This document shows positions 8,165 through 17,874 of a DNA stretch of 64,000 nt, one piece after another (within the stretch, counting starts at the first letter, position 1; each line of letters opens with the position of its first letter). The notes below the pieces were generated by a model. It was not told the origin of the DNA and did not search any database. It saw only the letters and a program-made list of their open reading frames with translations. A program made the position numbers and the translations under genes. Origin of the DNA: Gemmataceae bacterium (lineage in GTDB: Bacteria; Planctomycetota; Planctomycetia; Gemmatales; Gemmataceae); assembly GCA_022842245.1 (NCBI GenBank), contig JALHPZ010000030.1:17882-81881 (forward strand), read 5' to 3'.

Positions 8165-10567
8165 TCAGCGCTTCAGCGAATAGAGGACGGCGGCGGCGCC
8201 GAGTTTGAGGGCGCTCTCCGTCGAGTGGCCCAGGCAGTCGGTGGACTTGTGGCGCTCGAGCGCGCAGCCGATGTCGAACTTGCTGTAGATCACGACCCAG
8301 CGTCCGTCGATCTTGATCCCTTCGAGGGCCGGGGGCAGGTCCTTGAATCCGCCGTCGGCGCCGGCGCCGTCGGCCTTCTCGCGCCGCTGCACGGTCTTGA
8401 TCTCCACGCCGCCCATCTTCGCGGAATAGAGATCGTCCGTGAGCGGGATCGGCTCCAGCTTGCGCTCGGGGTAGAGCTTCTTCACCATCTCGCGGAACGA
8501 CTTGTCGAATTCCGGTTTGCCGCAGGCGCTGTCGGCGAAGAGCAGGCCGCCCGTGTCCAGGCAATCGGCGAGGTTCTTCAACTCGGCGTCGGTGATGTCG
8601 ATGGCGCGGCGGCCGTGCAGGTAGATGAATTTGTACTTGTCCAGTTCCGGGTCGTTCGGAAGGATCATCTGCTTGTCGAGGACGGTGTCGACGCCGGTGG
8701 TGGTCTTGATGTGGGCCATGAGGTTGCGCATGGCGGCCGGGGCGGGCGGATTGTCGCCGCGGAGGCGGAGCTGCGCCGGCTTGAGCGCGCCGCGGGGCGG
8801 CGTGAGGTCGTTCTTCGGGTCGGCGATGGCGACCTTCGTGCCGCGCTGCTCCGGCGGCTGCATCCCCGTCGCGTACGCGATCACGTTTCCGGCGAACTGG
8901 TAGGCGCGCTGGCCCCGGTTCGTCGCCGGCACGCCCTTCGACACCATGAACCGGTTCTCCTCCCAGTAGCCCGCGAGCGGCTTCGTGCTCAGCACCACCA
9001 CGGTCTTGCAGCCGCGTTCGAGACACTCCACACCCGTGATGTCCGCCGGGGAGACGTTGAAGAACGACCGCCACACCGGGTGCTCCGGCCCCATCGGAAC
9101 CATCTGGTTTTCGGGGAACAATTCCTTCATCAGCTTGCGGAACTCGATGGCGAACTCCTCGCTGCCGCAACACGCCTCGGCGAAGAGAAAGCCGCCTTCG
9201 TCCACGTACTTCTTGAGCAGGTCCTTTTGCGTGCCGGTGAGGTTCGGTCGCGTGTGGCCGTTCATGTACACGATCGGACACGAGAGGAGCGACTCGACTT
9301 CCGCCTTGAGCTTCTCGCCGGTGAGGTCGATCTTGCGGGCATCGTAGACCTGCCAGGCGAGGGGCAGGCCGTTGAAGAGTTCGCGGCTGGCGAATTCCGT
9401 CAGGTGGCGGGCGTCGCTTTGCTTGCGGTTCCATCCGACGATGTCGCGGGGTTCGCCGAGGCCGGTCTCGAAGGCGAGCTTGGTGAGCAGGATCGGCGTG
9501 CGGCCCTTCGAGAGGAAGAGCAGGGCGAAGCTGGTGGCGATGTTGGGGAAGCCGTCGGCGGCGCGGCCCGTGCCGGTCCACGACCCCTCCGCGTTCTGGA
9601 TGCGCGTGAGGTGGTCGCAGCCTTCGCGGTACCAGTCGTATTTGCCGATGAAGCGCTGGCCGGAGATGCGGCCGAGCCGTTCGAGGCCGTAGATGTTGTA
9701 GAAGACCGACTTCAGCCCCGGCACGTTGTCGAAGTTGAAGCGGTTGGCGATCCAGTTCATCCCCTTGGCGACGGGTCCGTTGGTGGAGTAGACGCCGCAG
9801 TTGGCGGCGACGCCGGAGAGTTCGTCGAGTTTCTGTTCGCTGGCGTTGAGTCCCATGCCGGCGATGAGCAGGCCGCAGACGCCGGCGGTGGTCATGGTGA
9901 AGCTCGGCCCGGAGAGGCCGCCGAAGTTCCGCGTGTAGTCGTAGGTCCAGTAGGCTTCGTTCTTGGGGATGTTGTCCTTGTCCTGCTTCTGGATGGAGAG
10001 ATAGAGTTCGCGGATTTCGGCCCAGTGGCGGTCGTCGATCTTGATGCCGGCCTGCTTGGCGGCGTAGAGGCCGAGCAGGGCGTACTGCGTGTTGGACGCG
10101 TCCGGGATCGGGTTCATCGGGTAGCTCCAGCCCTTGAGCTTGCCCCCTTCCCGAATCGTGTTCGCCAGCAGCCAGTCGACGTTCTTCTGGATCCGTTCGA
10201 GGTCCTTCGTCTGCCGCGCCTCGGCGTAGACCATCGTGGTCAGGGCGACGACGTACGTTTTCTCGGGCGGGAGCTTGCGGAGGAATTCGAGCGCCCGCTG
10301 GATCGCCTTGTCCTCCGGCGGCACCCCGCAGTTCAGGAGCGCGAGCGTGGCGAGCGCGGTCTGCCCGCCGACCTGGTTCGCGAGGTTCTCGAGGACGACG
10401 CCTTCCCAGTTCCCCTTCCCGCCTTCGCGTTCGAGGAGGAACCGCTTGCCCCTTTCAACGGAATTGTTCACTCGCTTGACGAAATCCGCGTCGGCGTCGG
10501 CGGCGGATGCCGGCGCGGCGAGGAGCAGCATGGCGATGGCGACGGCCAGCGAACGGACGATGGACAT
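8165..10567 (-). CDS. DUF4159 domain-containing secreted protein with prenyltransferase/cyclase-like repeats
   Basis: An 800-residue secreted protein. The ATG at 10567 starts a clear signal peptide (MSIVRSLAVAIAMLLLAAPA, cleavage near ASA-AD) and has GGAG 8 nt upstream; an in-frame ATG 36 nt earlier would put a polar stretch before the leader. Residues about 25-380 form an alpha-toroid-like region with repeated motifs of the squalene-cyclase/prenyltransferase fold (for example WLLANT, YALLGLYAA, GLLIAGMGLN). Two DUF4159-like segments follow, the first near FNGLPLAWQVYDARKIDLTG and the second ending in FDIGCALERHKS; these resemble glutamine-amidotransferase-like Rossmann folds. The combination is typical of planctomycetes, where its role is unknown. 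It lies 106 bp downstream of purL on the same strand. Confidence 0.88.
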   Translation of the reverse strand: MSIVRSLAVAIAMLLLAAPASAADADADFVKRVNNSVERGKRFLLEREGGKGNWEGVVLENLANQVGGQTALATLALLNCGVPPEDKAIQRALEFLRKLPPEKTYVVALTTMVYAEARQTKDLERIQKNVDWLLANTIREGGKLKGWSYPMNPIPDASNTQYALLGLYAAKQAGIKIDDRHWAEIRELYLSIQKQDKDNIPKNEAYWTYDYTRNFGGLSGPSFTMTTAGVCGLLIAGMGLNASEQKLDELSGVAANCGVYSTNGPVAKGMNWIANRFNFDNVPGLKSVFYNIYGLERLGRISGQRFIGKYDWYREGCDHLTRIQNAEGSWTGTGRAADGFPNIATSFALLFLSKGRTPILLTKLAFETGLGEPRDIVGWNRKQSDARHLTEFASRELFNGLPLAWQVYDARKIDLTGEKLKAEVESLLSCPIVYMNGHTRPNLTGTQKDLLKKYVDEGGFLFAEACCGSEEFAIEFRKLMKELFPENQMVPMGPEHPVWRSFFNVSPADITGVECLERGCKTVVVLSTKPLAGYWEENRFMVSKGVPATNRGQRAYQFAGNVIAYATGMQPPEQRGTKVAIADPKNDLTPPRGALKPAQLRLRGDNPPAPAAMRNLMAHIKTTTGVDTVLDKQMILPNDPELDKYKFIYLHGRRAIDITDAELKNLADCLDTGGLLFADSACGKPEFDKSFREMVKKLYPERKLEPIPLTDDLYSAKMGGVEIKTVQRREKADGAGADGGFKDLPPALEGIKIDGRWVVIYSKFDIGCALERHKSTDCLGHSTESALKLGAAAVLYSLKR

Positions 10568-10673
10568 GGAAGCGCTCCCGGCGCGGGCGGATACCGCCAT
10601 CATACCAACCGGATCGGGGCGACGGCGTTGGCGGACCGAGTCGAACCGCTATTCGCTCGTTTGGATGAGTTCT

Positions 10674-13559
10674 TTACCACTTCAGCGGTTTTTGCCACGA
10701 GTCCTTCAGTTCGGCGAGTTTCGCCCAGACGAGCCATTCGCCGTTCGACCCGGCGATGCGCAGGCGGGGTTCGGCGACGGTGGCGCCGACCTTCGCGAGC
10801 GGCAGGCCGGCGAAGAGTTCGCGGACGGCGGCCGACGCAGCCGGGCGCACTTCGAGCAGGAAGCGCGACGGCGACTCGGAAAAGAGCTTCACGGTATCGG
10901 ACAGGTCGCCGAGGTTCGCGAGCGCGAGGTCGGCGCCGACGCCGCCGGCGAAGGCCATTTCCGCCGCCGCGACGGCGAGGCCGCCTTCGCTGAGGTCGTG
11001 ACAGGCGCGCACGAGGCCGCCGGCGATGGCGCGGTGGACGGCGGCGAACAGCTTCGGCGCCAGCGCGAGGTCCGGCATCGGCACCGTCCCCCCCGCCGCG
11101 TTCGTCACGAGGTGATAGTGCGAGCCGCCGAGTTCGTCCTTGGTGACGCCGACGAGGTAGAGTTCGTTGCCCGGTTCCTTCAGGTCCATCGTCGCGCACT
11201 TCGTCACGTCCGGCACGCGCGCCAGCGACGAGACGAGCAGCGTGTGCGGGATGGAGATCCGGCGAGCGCCGGACCGGTATTCGTTGTTGAGGCTGTCCTT
11301 GCCGCTGACGAACGGCGTGCCGTAGGCGAGCGCGACGTCGCGGCAGGCCTCGGCGGTGCGGACGAGCGCGCCGAGCATTTCGGGATCGCGGACGTTGCCC
11401 CAGCAGAAGTTGTCGAGGATGGCGGTGCGCGCCGGGTCGCCGCCGACGGCGACGACGTTGCGCACGGCTTCGTCGATGGCGCACGCGGCGGCGGCGCGGG
11501 GGTCGAGGTCCGCGAAGCGCGGCGCGAGACCGTTCCCCACCGCGAGGCCGACGGTGGATCCGAGCACCGGCGCGACGACGGCGGCGTCCGACGGGCCGTC
11601 CTCCGCGATGCCCGTGAGCGGCTTCACCGCGCTGCCGCCCTGCACCTCGTGGTCGTACTGGCGGATCACCCATTCCTTCGAGCAGACGGTGAAGGTGCCG
11701 AGGATCGCCTTGAGGGCATCGGTGGGCGCGAGCGGATTCATCGCGGGCACCGCCGGCGCGTCCGGCGCGGTCCAGACGGCGGTGCGCGTGATGTCCGGCC
11801 GGCCGTCGTGCAGGAAGTGCATCGACAGGTCGGCGACGAGGTTCCCCTGATACGTCAGCTTCAACCGGCCGGTCGGTTCGAAGGTGCCGAGGATGGCGGC
11901 CTCGACGTCCTCGCCGGCGCACAGGGTGCGCAGTTGTTCCCACTTCTCCGGGGGCACGGAGAGCACCATCCGCTCCTGCGATTCGCTGATCCAGATTTCG
12001 GTGTAGCTCAGCCCTTCGTACTTGAGCGGGGCGTTCGCCAGTTCCACCCGCGCGCCGAGTTCGGCGCCCATCTCGCCGACGGCGGAGCTGAACCCGCCGG
12101 CGCCGCAATCGGTGATGGCCGTGTAGAGGCCCCAATCGCGCGCCTGCAGGATCACGTCCAGCACCTTCTTTTCGGCGATGGCGTTGCCGATCTGCACGGC
12201 CCCGCCGCTGATCTGGTCCGACGCCTCCGTGAGGCCCTCGGAGGAGAAGGTGGCGCCGTGGATGCCGTCGCGGCCCGTGCGCCCGCCGACGGCGACGATG
12301 AGGTCGCCGGGGCGGACCTCCTTGTGCTCCATGCCGACGGGGATGAGGCCGACGGTGCCGCAGAAGACCAGCGGGTTGGCGAGGTAGCGTTCGTCGAAGG
12401 TGAGCGAGCCGTTGACGGTGGGGATGCCCATGCGGTTGCCGTAGTCGCGCACGCCGGCGACGACGCCGTGCATGACGCGGCGCGGGTGCAGCACGCCGGG
12501 CGGGAGTTCCTCGGGCGCGAAGTCGGGCGGGGCGAAGCAGAAGACGTTGGTGTTGCAGACCGGTTTGCCGCCGAGGCCGGTGCCGAGCACGTCGCGGATG
12601 ACGCCGCCGAGGCCGGTGTTCGCGCCGCCGTACGGCTCGATCGCGGACGGGCGGTTGTGCGTCTCCACCTTGATGCAGGCGTGGAACTTGTCGTCGAACT
12701 TCACCACGCCGGCGTTGTCGGCGAACACGCTCACGCACCAGTCGTCCGCGCCGAGCTTCGCCCGGATCGCCTGCGTCGCGGCGAAGATCGTTTCCTTCAG
12801 CATGTTGCCGTAGTTCGTCGTCTTCGTCGCGCCGTCGATCGTCTCGGTGTACGCGATGCGGCCCTTGAGCGTCTTGTGCGAACAGTGCTCGCTCCAGGTC
12901 TGCGCGATCGTCTCCAGCTCGCAATCCGTCGGCTCGCGGCCCTGCTCGCGGTAATGCGCCTGGATCGTCTTCATCTCGTCGAGGGTCAGCGCGAGCTGGC
13001 CCTGCTGGCTGATGCGCACCAGACCGTCGTCGTCGAGATCGCGGATCGGCACGGTCACGAGTTCGAAACGGTACGGCTTGCCGAGCGCGAGGTGATCCGC
13101 CTGCACCGGGCCGGCGACCACCTGCTCGATCGCGTCGTTCGCCAGCACCTTCCGCGCGAGCGTGTCCCGGTCCGCCGACGGCAGCGCCTCGCGCGTGAAA
13201 TACCGCCGGAACGTCCGCGCCTGGTCCACGCGCACGCCGAGGTCGCGGGACGACTTCACCACGCTCTCCGTCACCGGGTCCATGACGCCCGGCTTGTACA
13301 GCACCGTCAGCGCCGGGTCCTTCGTCTTCAGGTCGAGGGGGGACACGACGACCGTTTCGACGAGCGGATCGACGAGCAGTTCGTTGCACAACTTCGCGAC
13401 GTCGTGCGCGGTGAGTTCGCCTTCGAGCAGGTAGCCGCGCGCCGACGCCGACACGAGATCGCCGCCGCGCCGGCCGTGCGTCAGCAGGTCGAACTCGTCG
13501 CAGACGCGCTCGCGTTCGACGTCCCGGCCCAGCGGTCGAATCTCAACTTCCCAGAGCAT
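10674..13559 (-). CDS. purL: Phosphoribosylformylglycinamidine synthase, PurS-PurL fusion
   Basis: This 961-residue enzyme makes FGAM from FGAR, ATP and ammonia, step four of de novo purine synthesis. The first ~90 residues look like a PurS unit (MLWEVEIRPLG, then LCNELLVDPLVETVVV), and the rest is PurL with the signature TWSEHCSHKTLKGR, two AIRS-type ATP domains and GGRTGRDGIHGA. There is no C-terminal glutaminase domain, so a separate PurQ is needed; none is in the window. The usual small PurL is about 740 residues, and the extra length is accounted for by PurS. The start codon lies 17 nt inside the upstream tyrA gene, giving translational coupling. Confidence 0.95.
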   Translation of the reverse strand: MLWEVEIRPLGRDVERERVCDEFDLLTHGRRGGDLVSASARGYLLEGELTAHDVAKLCNELLVDPLVETVVVSPLDLKTKDPALTVLYKPGVMDPVTESVVKSSRDLGVRVDQARTFRRYFTREALPSADRDTLARKVLANDAIEQVVAGPVQADHLALGKPYRFELVTVPIRDLDDDGLVRISQQGQLALTLDEMKTIQAHYREQGREPTDCELETIAQTWSEHCSHKTLKGRIAYTETIDGATKTTNYGNMLKETIFAATQAIRAKLGADDWCVSVFADNAGVVKFDDKFHACIKVETHNRPSAIEPYGGANTGLGGVIRDVLGTGLGGKPVCNTNVFCFAPPDFAPEELPPGVLHPRRVMHGVVAGVRDYGNRMGIPTVNGSLTFDERYLANPLVFCGTVGLIPVGMEHKEVRPGDLIVAVGGRTGRDGIHGATFSSEGLTEASDQISGGAVQIGNAIAEKKVLDVILQARDWGLYTAITDCGAGGFSSAVGEMGAELGARVELANAPLKYEGLSYTEIWISESQERMVLSVPPEKWEQLRTLCAGEDVEAAILGTFEPTGRLKLTYQGNLVADLSMHFLHDGRPDITRTAVWTAPDAPAVPAMNPLAPTDALKAILGTFTVCSKEWVIRQYDHEVQGGSAVKPLTGIAEDGPSDAAVVAPVLGSTVGLAVGNGLAPRFADLDPRAAAACAIDEAVRNVVAVGGDPARTAILDNFCWGNVRDPEMLGALVRTAEACRDVALAYGTPFVSGKDSLNNEYRSGARRISIPHTLLVSSLARVPDVTKCATMDLKEPGNELYLVGVTKDELGGSHYHLVTNAAGGTVPMPDLALAPKLFAAVHRAIAGGLVRACHDLSEGGLAVAAAEMAFAGGVGADLALANLGDLSDTVKLFSESPSRFLLEVRPAASAAVRELFAGLPLAKVGATVAEPRLRIAGSNGEWLVWAKLAELKDSWQKPLKW

Positions 13560-14385
13560 CGCGCACCTTTTTTCCTTCGTTCAACCAGCGGATCAAGCCC
13601 GGCCCGTCGTCGGCCTCGAGCAGCTTGCGGAATTCCTCGAACCGCGCGGCGAAACGCGCGCAGCCCGCCAGCACCTCGGCGCGGTTCGTGCGGAAGATCG
13701 GCTCCCAGATCGCGGGCGCCGCGGCGGCGATGCGCGTCGTATCCCGGAAGCCCCCCGCCGAGACCGGCAAGTACGCCGGATCGACCGTGCCCGCCAGCGC
13801 CGCCGCCACGGCGTGCGGCAGGTGGCTCACGTTCGCCACCGCGCGGTCGTGCTCCTCCGGCGACATCGTCACCACGCGGCTGCCGACCCCTTCCCAGAAC
13901 CGCTTCAGCCGCTCCACGGCGTTCGGATCGCTGTCCGCCGTCGGCGTCACGATCGTCGCCCGGTTCACGAACAGGTCCGCGACCGCGTGTCCCGGCCCCT
14001 TCTTCTCCGATCCTGCCATCGGATGGCTGCCGACGAACGCGACGTGCGCCGGCAGTCGGTTCCCGACCTCCGCGACAATCCGCGCCTTCGTACTCCCCAC
14101 GTCGGTGAGGATGCACCCCGGCGCCGCCAGTTCCGCCGCCTCGCGGACGTGCCGGGGAATGAGATCGACGGGCGTGCAGACGACGACCAGGTCGGCATCG
14201 GGAATGGCGTCGGCGATTTCGGCATGGGCTTCGTCGATCGCGCCGAGTTCGAGCGCCGTCGCGAGCTTGGCCGGATCGCGGCCGACGCCGACGACGCGAC
14301 CCGCCAGTCCGCGCGCCTTCGCGGCCAGCCCCAACGATCCGCCGAGCAACCCCACACCGACGATGGCGAGCGTTTCAAACTGCAT
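13543..14385 (-). CDS. tyrA: Prephenate dehydrogenase
   Basis: A 280-residue NAD(P)-dependent enzyme converting prephenate to 4-hydroxyphenylpyruvate in tyrosine synthesis. The N-terminal Rossmann fold begins IVGVGLLGGSLG (residues about 7-18). The catalytic and substrate region includes DVGSTKARI, GSHPMAGSEKKGP and, further on, HLPHAVAAAL and GFRDTTRIA, all typical of bacterial TyrA. No chorismate mutase or ACT domain is fused. The start at 14385 was chosen because it directly precedes the Rossmann strand; a longer frame upstream lacks similarity. It overlaps purL by 17 nt, so tyrosine and purine genes share a transcript here. A 215-bp gap separates it from the divergent WD40-like gene. Confidence 0.93.
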   Translation of the reverse strand: MQFETLAIVGVGLLGGSLGLAAKARGLAGRVVGVGRDPAKLATALELGAIDEAHAEIADAIPDADLVVVCTPVDLIPRHVREAAELAAPGCILTDVGSTKARIVAEVGNRLPAHVAFVGSHPMAGSEKKGPGHAVADLFVNRATIVTPTADSDPNAVERLKRFWEGVGSRVVTMSPEEHDRAVANVSHLPHAVAAALAGTVDPAYLPVSAGGFRDTTRIAAAAPAIWEPIFRTNRAEVLAGCARFAARFEEFRKLLEADDGPGLIRWLNEGKKVRDALGS

Positions 14386-14600
14386 GGAGGCGTTATACCG
14401 AAGGGTCGATCCGTCGGAACCGGCACGTTCCCCCGTATCTTTCCCGCGGATCGAGCAAGCGGGCCGAGTACCGGATTCCTGTCGGCCCGCGGGGTCGTCC
14501 CGTGCGTCCTCGTTTGGGTCAGTCGCGATCGGAAACGAATTCGCCCCGGAAACCGGTCCCGGTCGGGAGTCGCGGGAAATCGGCGGGCTAGGATGAGCGC

Positions 14601-16088
14601 ATGCTGAAGTTCGAAGCCGTGCGGATCGATCCGTCGCCGGGGGAGATCGCCGAGTTGCTCGCGGACGGGGCGGCGGCGGCGAACCGGCGCTGCCGGACGC
14701 GCCTGCTCGAGGACGACCCGGCGAAATGGCGGAAGTTCGCCCGGCAGACGCAAGCGGCGCCGGAAGGCTTCGAGCTGTGGCGCGGCGGGCGGGGCGGCGC
14801 GCCCGGCACGCAGCTCGTCGGCGCCTGGTGGACCGACCATATCGGCCGCAAGCACGTCGTCGTCCGCGGCCGGCGGATCGAGCACGAGTCCGCGAAGCTC
14901 CTCTTCCACAAGGACGAACTCGCCCGCCGCCCGCCGCTGTGGCACGGCTACCCGGAGCACCTTGCCCAGCGCTGGACGCCGGTGCCGAACGACCTGCCGC
15001 GCGTCGACTGGATCGCCGTGTGCGGCTGCGGCGCGGTCGGCACGCCGGACGCACTGGGATGGATGGGCGCGACCTGCGGACCCTGCCACGACCGCCGCGA
15101 AGAGGGCGGCTCGCTCGACCATGTCCGCCCCGGCTGGCTGCACGGCGAGCGCAGCCCGTTCCTCGCGCTGGCGTTCGGCCGCACCGGGAAACACCTCGCC
15201 GGCATCGAAGCCGACGGCACCGCCAGCGTCTGGGACCTCGCCAAGGGCCGCGTCGTCCGCATCCCGCCGCCGGTCCGCCGCGCCATCTTCTACGCCGACG
15301 CCGTGTTCGCCGGACCGGACGACGAACGGCTCGTACTGAATCTCAACGGCGGCATCGAAGGCCTCGGTGCCGTGACCGTTCGGGACTGGCGGAATCCGGA
15401 CCGGCCCGCCATCGTGCCGCTGTACGCCTACGCCGGCGCGACGCGCGTCTGGCCGTCGCGCGCACCCGATCGGTTCCTGCTCGCGACGGACGACCTCGCC
15501 CAGATGGACCTCGACGGCCGACCGATGCAACGAACGCCCCTCCCGGGACCCTTCATCGGGCTGCCGAACGCGGTCGCATCCGCGCCGCGGTTCATGCCCT
15601 TCATTCGCGTCGACGGGATCCGGTTCCTCGACACGCACACGCTCGAACCGGGGCCGTTCGCACCTTACCGGCGCCGCTCGGAAGGGGTGTACCACCGCAT
15701 CGCCGCCGAGTACCGGGAGGAAGCGGGGGTCGCGTTCGTGGCCCAGTTCGGCAAGCTCGACGTCCACGAACTCCGATCCGGCCGCCCCGCGCGCTCCTTC
15801 GCCCTGGATCGGATCCCGGTGGCGGCGTACCACAACTCGCCGGCGTGGATCCGCCAGATGGCGCTCGTGCTCGACGGCCGCGTGCTCGTGCTGGTGGTGG
15901 AGGAACGGCTCGTGATGCTGGATGCGGACACGCTCGCGCCGATCGCGGCGTTCGCGTGGCACCTCGGACCGATCGAATGCCTGACGATCGCCCCCGATGG
16001 CCGCACCCTCGCCACCGCGGGAAACGACGGCAGCGTCAAACTCTGGCCGCTGGATCGATTGCTCAAAGGAAGGGGAACCGAGCCGTAA
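14601..16088 (+). CDS. WD40-like beta-propeller protein
   Basis: A 495-residue protein, cytoplasmic as far as can be seen (no signal peptide). The N-terminal 130 residues are unassigned and rich in Arg. A Cys cluster at CGCGAVGT...CGPCHDRREE (about residues 146-170) could bind a metal. From about 185 there are WD40-type blades (LAFGRTGKHLAGIEADGTASVWDL and, at the end, LTIAPDGRTLATAGNDGSVKLWPL), with degenerate blades between them. Such proteins in planctomycetes usually act as protein-interaction platforms; nothing here gives a specific role. AGGA lies 8 nt before the ATG. The gene ends 6 bp before the stop codon of the convergent DUF1501 gene. Confidence 0.82.
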   Translation: MLKFEAVRIDPSPGEIAELLADGAAAANRRCRTRLLEDDPAKWRKFARQTQAAPEGFELWRGGRGGAPGTQLVGAWWTDHIGRKHVVVRGRRIEHESAKLLFHKDELARRPPLWHGYPEHLAQRWTPVPNDLPRVDWIAVCGCGAVGTPDALGWMGATCGPCHDRREEGGSLDHVRPGWLHGERSPFLALAFGRTGKHLAGIEADGTASVWDLAKGRVVRIPPPVRRAIFYADAVFAGPDDERLVLNLNGGIEGLGAVTVRDWRNPDRPAIVPLYAYAGATRVWPSRAPDRFLLATDDLAQMDLDGRPMQRTPLPGPFIGLPNAVASAPRFMPFIRVDGIRFLDTHTLEPGPFAPYRRRSEGVYHRIAAEYREEAGVAFVAQFGKLDVHELRSGRPARSFALDRIPVAAYHNSPAWIRQMALVLDGRVLVLVVEERLVMLDADTLAPIAAFAWHLGPIECLTIAPDGRTLATAGNDGSVKLWPLDRLLKGRGTEP

Positions 16089-16094
16089 GATTCG

Positions 16095-17570
16095 TCACGC
16101 CAGCAGTTCGTCGCGGACGCGGCCGATGCCGCCGATGCGATACGGCCGGCCGATCCGGTCCGGGATTTCCGCGTGCGGGTCGATGCCGAGAAGGTGGAAG
16201 ATCGTCGCGACCACGTCCTTCGGCGAGAATGGCTTCTCCATGACGTCGCCGCCGTGCTTGTCGGTGCGGCCGATGATGCGCCCCTTCGCGAAGCCCGCGC
16301 CCGCGAACAGCGCCGAGTAGGCGCGCGACCAGTGGTCGCGCCCGCCGCCGGCCACGTTCTGGATCCGCGGCGTGCGGCCGTGCTCGCTCATCACCACGAT
16401 CGCCGTGTCTTGCAACATTCCGCGCGCGTCGAGGTCTTCGAGCAGCGCCGTGAAGGCATTGTCGAGGCCCGGCCCCAGTTCGTCCTTCAGGCGCGTCTGC
16501 ATGTGGACGTGCGTGTCCCAGCCGGTGTTCACGAGGCCGTATTCGTCCCAGCAGACCGTGACGAACCGGCCGCCGGCTTCGAGGACGCGCCGCGCCACGA
16601 GGCACGACTGGCCGAACAGCGAATAACCGTAGCGGGAGCGTAGCTTCTCCGGCTCGCGCTGCACGTCGAGCGCGTCCCGCAGCTTGCCGGACGTGAGCAC
16701 GGACAACGCCAGTTCACGGTGCCGGCCGAGCGCCTGGATCGGCGACGAGTCGAGTTCCCGCCGTGCGTCGTCCAGTTGATCCAGCAGCGAGGAGCGCCCG
16801 CCCATGCGGTCGAGCGTCAGCTCGCTGCCCAGCGAATACGATTCGAAGCGGTCCGTCGGCAGCACGTTGATATACGGGTCGGCGATCATCGGCGTCGGCT
16901 TCTCGCCGGCACCGGAATCACGGGGCACGACCTTCGTTCCCTTCGCACGGAACTCGGCGGCGACGGGATCGTAGGCCGGGCCGAGGAAGCCGCCGAACGG
17001 CCCCGACCGCGCCGGCCCGCGCTTCGAACCGAACGGGAACGGCAGCCAGTAGTTCCGCGGCACGCCCGTCGGCTTCGCACCGTCCCGCTCGGCGAGGTAA
17101 TCGACCACCGACCCCATGAACGGCCACTGGCGCGAGTCCCGCGGGTTCCCTTCCAGAGGCAGGTCGGTCATCGGCACCGCCGTCGTGGCGAACGAGGTGC
17201 CGTGGATCGGGAACGGGTGCGTCAGCGAGCGCAGGACCGTGACGCGATCGAGCATCGCGGCGATGCGCGGGAAGATCTCCCCGACGCGCACGCCGGGAAT
17301 GATTGTGGGGATCGAGCCGAGCGGGCCGCGGATTTCCTTTGGGGCGTCCGGCTTCGGGTCGAGCGTGTCCTGCTGGCTGGGGGAGCCCCAGAGGTAGAGG
17401 AAGATGCAGCGTTTGGCGCTGCCGAAGCCGTTTTTCGTTGTGTCCGGCGAGTTGGCGAGGGCCGGGTGCGCGAGCGAGAGGCCGAGCGGCGCGAGGGCGC
17501 CGACGTGCAGGAGGTCGCGGCGTGTCAGGCCGTCGCAGAAGATCTTCTTGGAGCCGAGAATGCGGAGCAT
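16095..17570 (-). CDS. DUF1501 domain-containing protein with Tat-type leader
   Basis: A 491-residue member of the DUF1501 family, an alkaline-phosphatase/sulfatase-like fold abundant in planctomycetes. The N-terminus has a twin-arginine leader (LTRRDLLHVGALAPLGLSLA), suggesting export in a folded state. Family landmarks include FLYLWGSPSQQDTLDPKPDAP, the SEHGRTPRIQ motif and GRDHWSRAYSALFAG near the C-terminus. DUF1501 genes are usually paired with DUF1549/DUF1553 cytochrome-like partners; none is adjacent here. GAGGT lies 5 nt before the ATG. The upstream 800 bp hold only the repeat block, so its promoter must lie there. Function is unproven; hydrolase activity is an inference from fold. 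Confidence 0.9.
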   Translation of the reverse strand: MLRILGSKKIFCDGLTRRDLLHVGALAPLGLSLAHPALANSPDTTKNGFGSAKRCIFLYLWGSPSQQDTLDPKPDAPKEIRGPLGSIPTIIPGVRVGEIFPRIAAMLDRVTVLRSLTHPFPIHGTSFATTAVPMTDLPLEGNPRDSRQWPFMGSVVDYLAERDGAKPTGVPRNYWLPFPFGSKRGPARSGPFGGFLGPAYDPVAAEFRAKGTKVVPRDSGAGEKPTPMIADPYINVLPTDRFESYSLGSELTLDRMGGRSSLLDQLDDARRELDSSPIQALGRHRELALSVLTSGKLRDALDVQREPEKLRSRYGYSLFGQSCLVARRVLEAGGRFVTVCWDEYGLVNTGWDTHVHMQTRLKDELGPGLDNAFTALLEDLDARGMLQDTAIVVMSEHGRTPRIQNVAGGGRDHWSRAYSALFAGAGFAKGRIIGRTDKHGGDVMEKPFSPKDVVATIFHLLGIDPHAEIPDRIGRPYRIGGIGRVRDELLA

Positions 17571-17692
17571 CGGGAACCTCGAAGACGCGATCCGATCGGC
17601 GATCGCACGAATCCGGCGGGACCAGAATCCTACCAGATTCGGAGCCCGGTGTCAGCCACGAATTCCCGCGGGCCGGGGCTGGGGTGTACGTC

Positions 17693-17874
17693 AAGGAAGT
17701 TGGTGGCGAACCTGTCCAGTCCGCGGTCTTCATTCCGAAGGAAGTTGGTGGCGAACCTGTCCAGTCCGCGGTCTTCAGTCCGAAGGAAGTTGGTGGCAAA
17801 CCTGTCCAGTCCGCCGGTCTTCAGTCCGAAGGAAGTTGGTGGCAAACTTGTCCAGTCCGCCGGTCTTCAGTCCG
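17693..17874. repeat. Four tandem 45/46-bp direct repeats
   Basis: Units start at 17693, 17738, 17783 and 17829 (periods 45, 45 and 46). Each begins aaggaagttggtggc and ends tcttcagtccg, with only a few substitutions between copies. There are no unique spacers, so this is a minisatellite and not CRISPR. The 1-nt period change breaks any single reading frame across the array. The last unit runs directly into the inverted-repeat element at 17864, and the shared tcttcagtccgaagga sequence shows the two structures are related. Confidence 0.9.

Noticed and set aside
10236..14108. 1290-codon plus-strand ORF
   Set aside because: It lies antisense to purL and tyrA; the Arg/Glu/Asp/Val-rich translation is a shadow caused by high GC.
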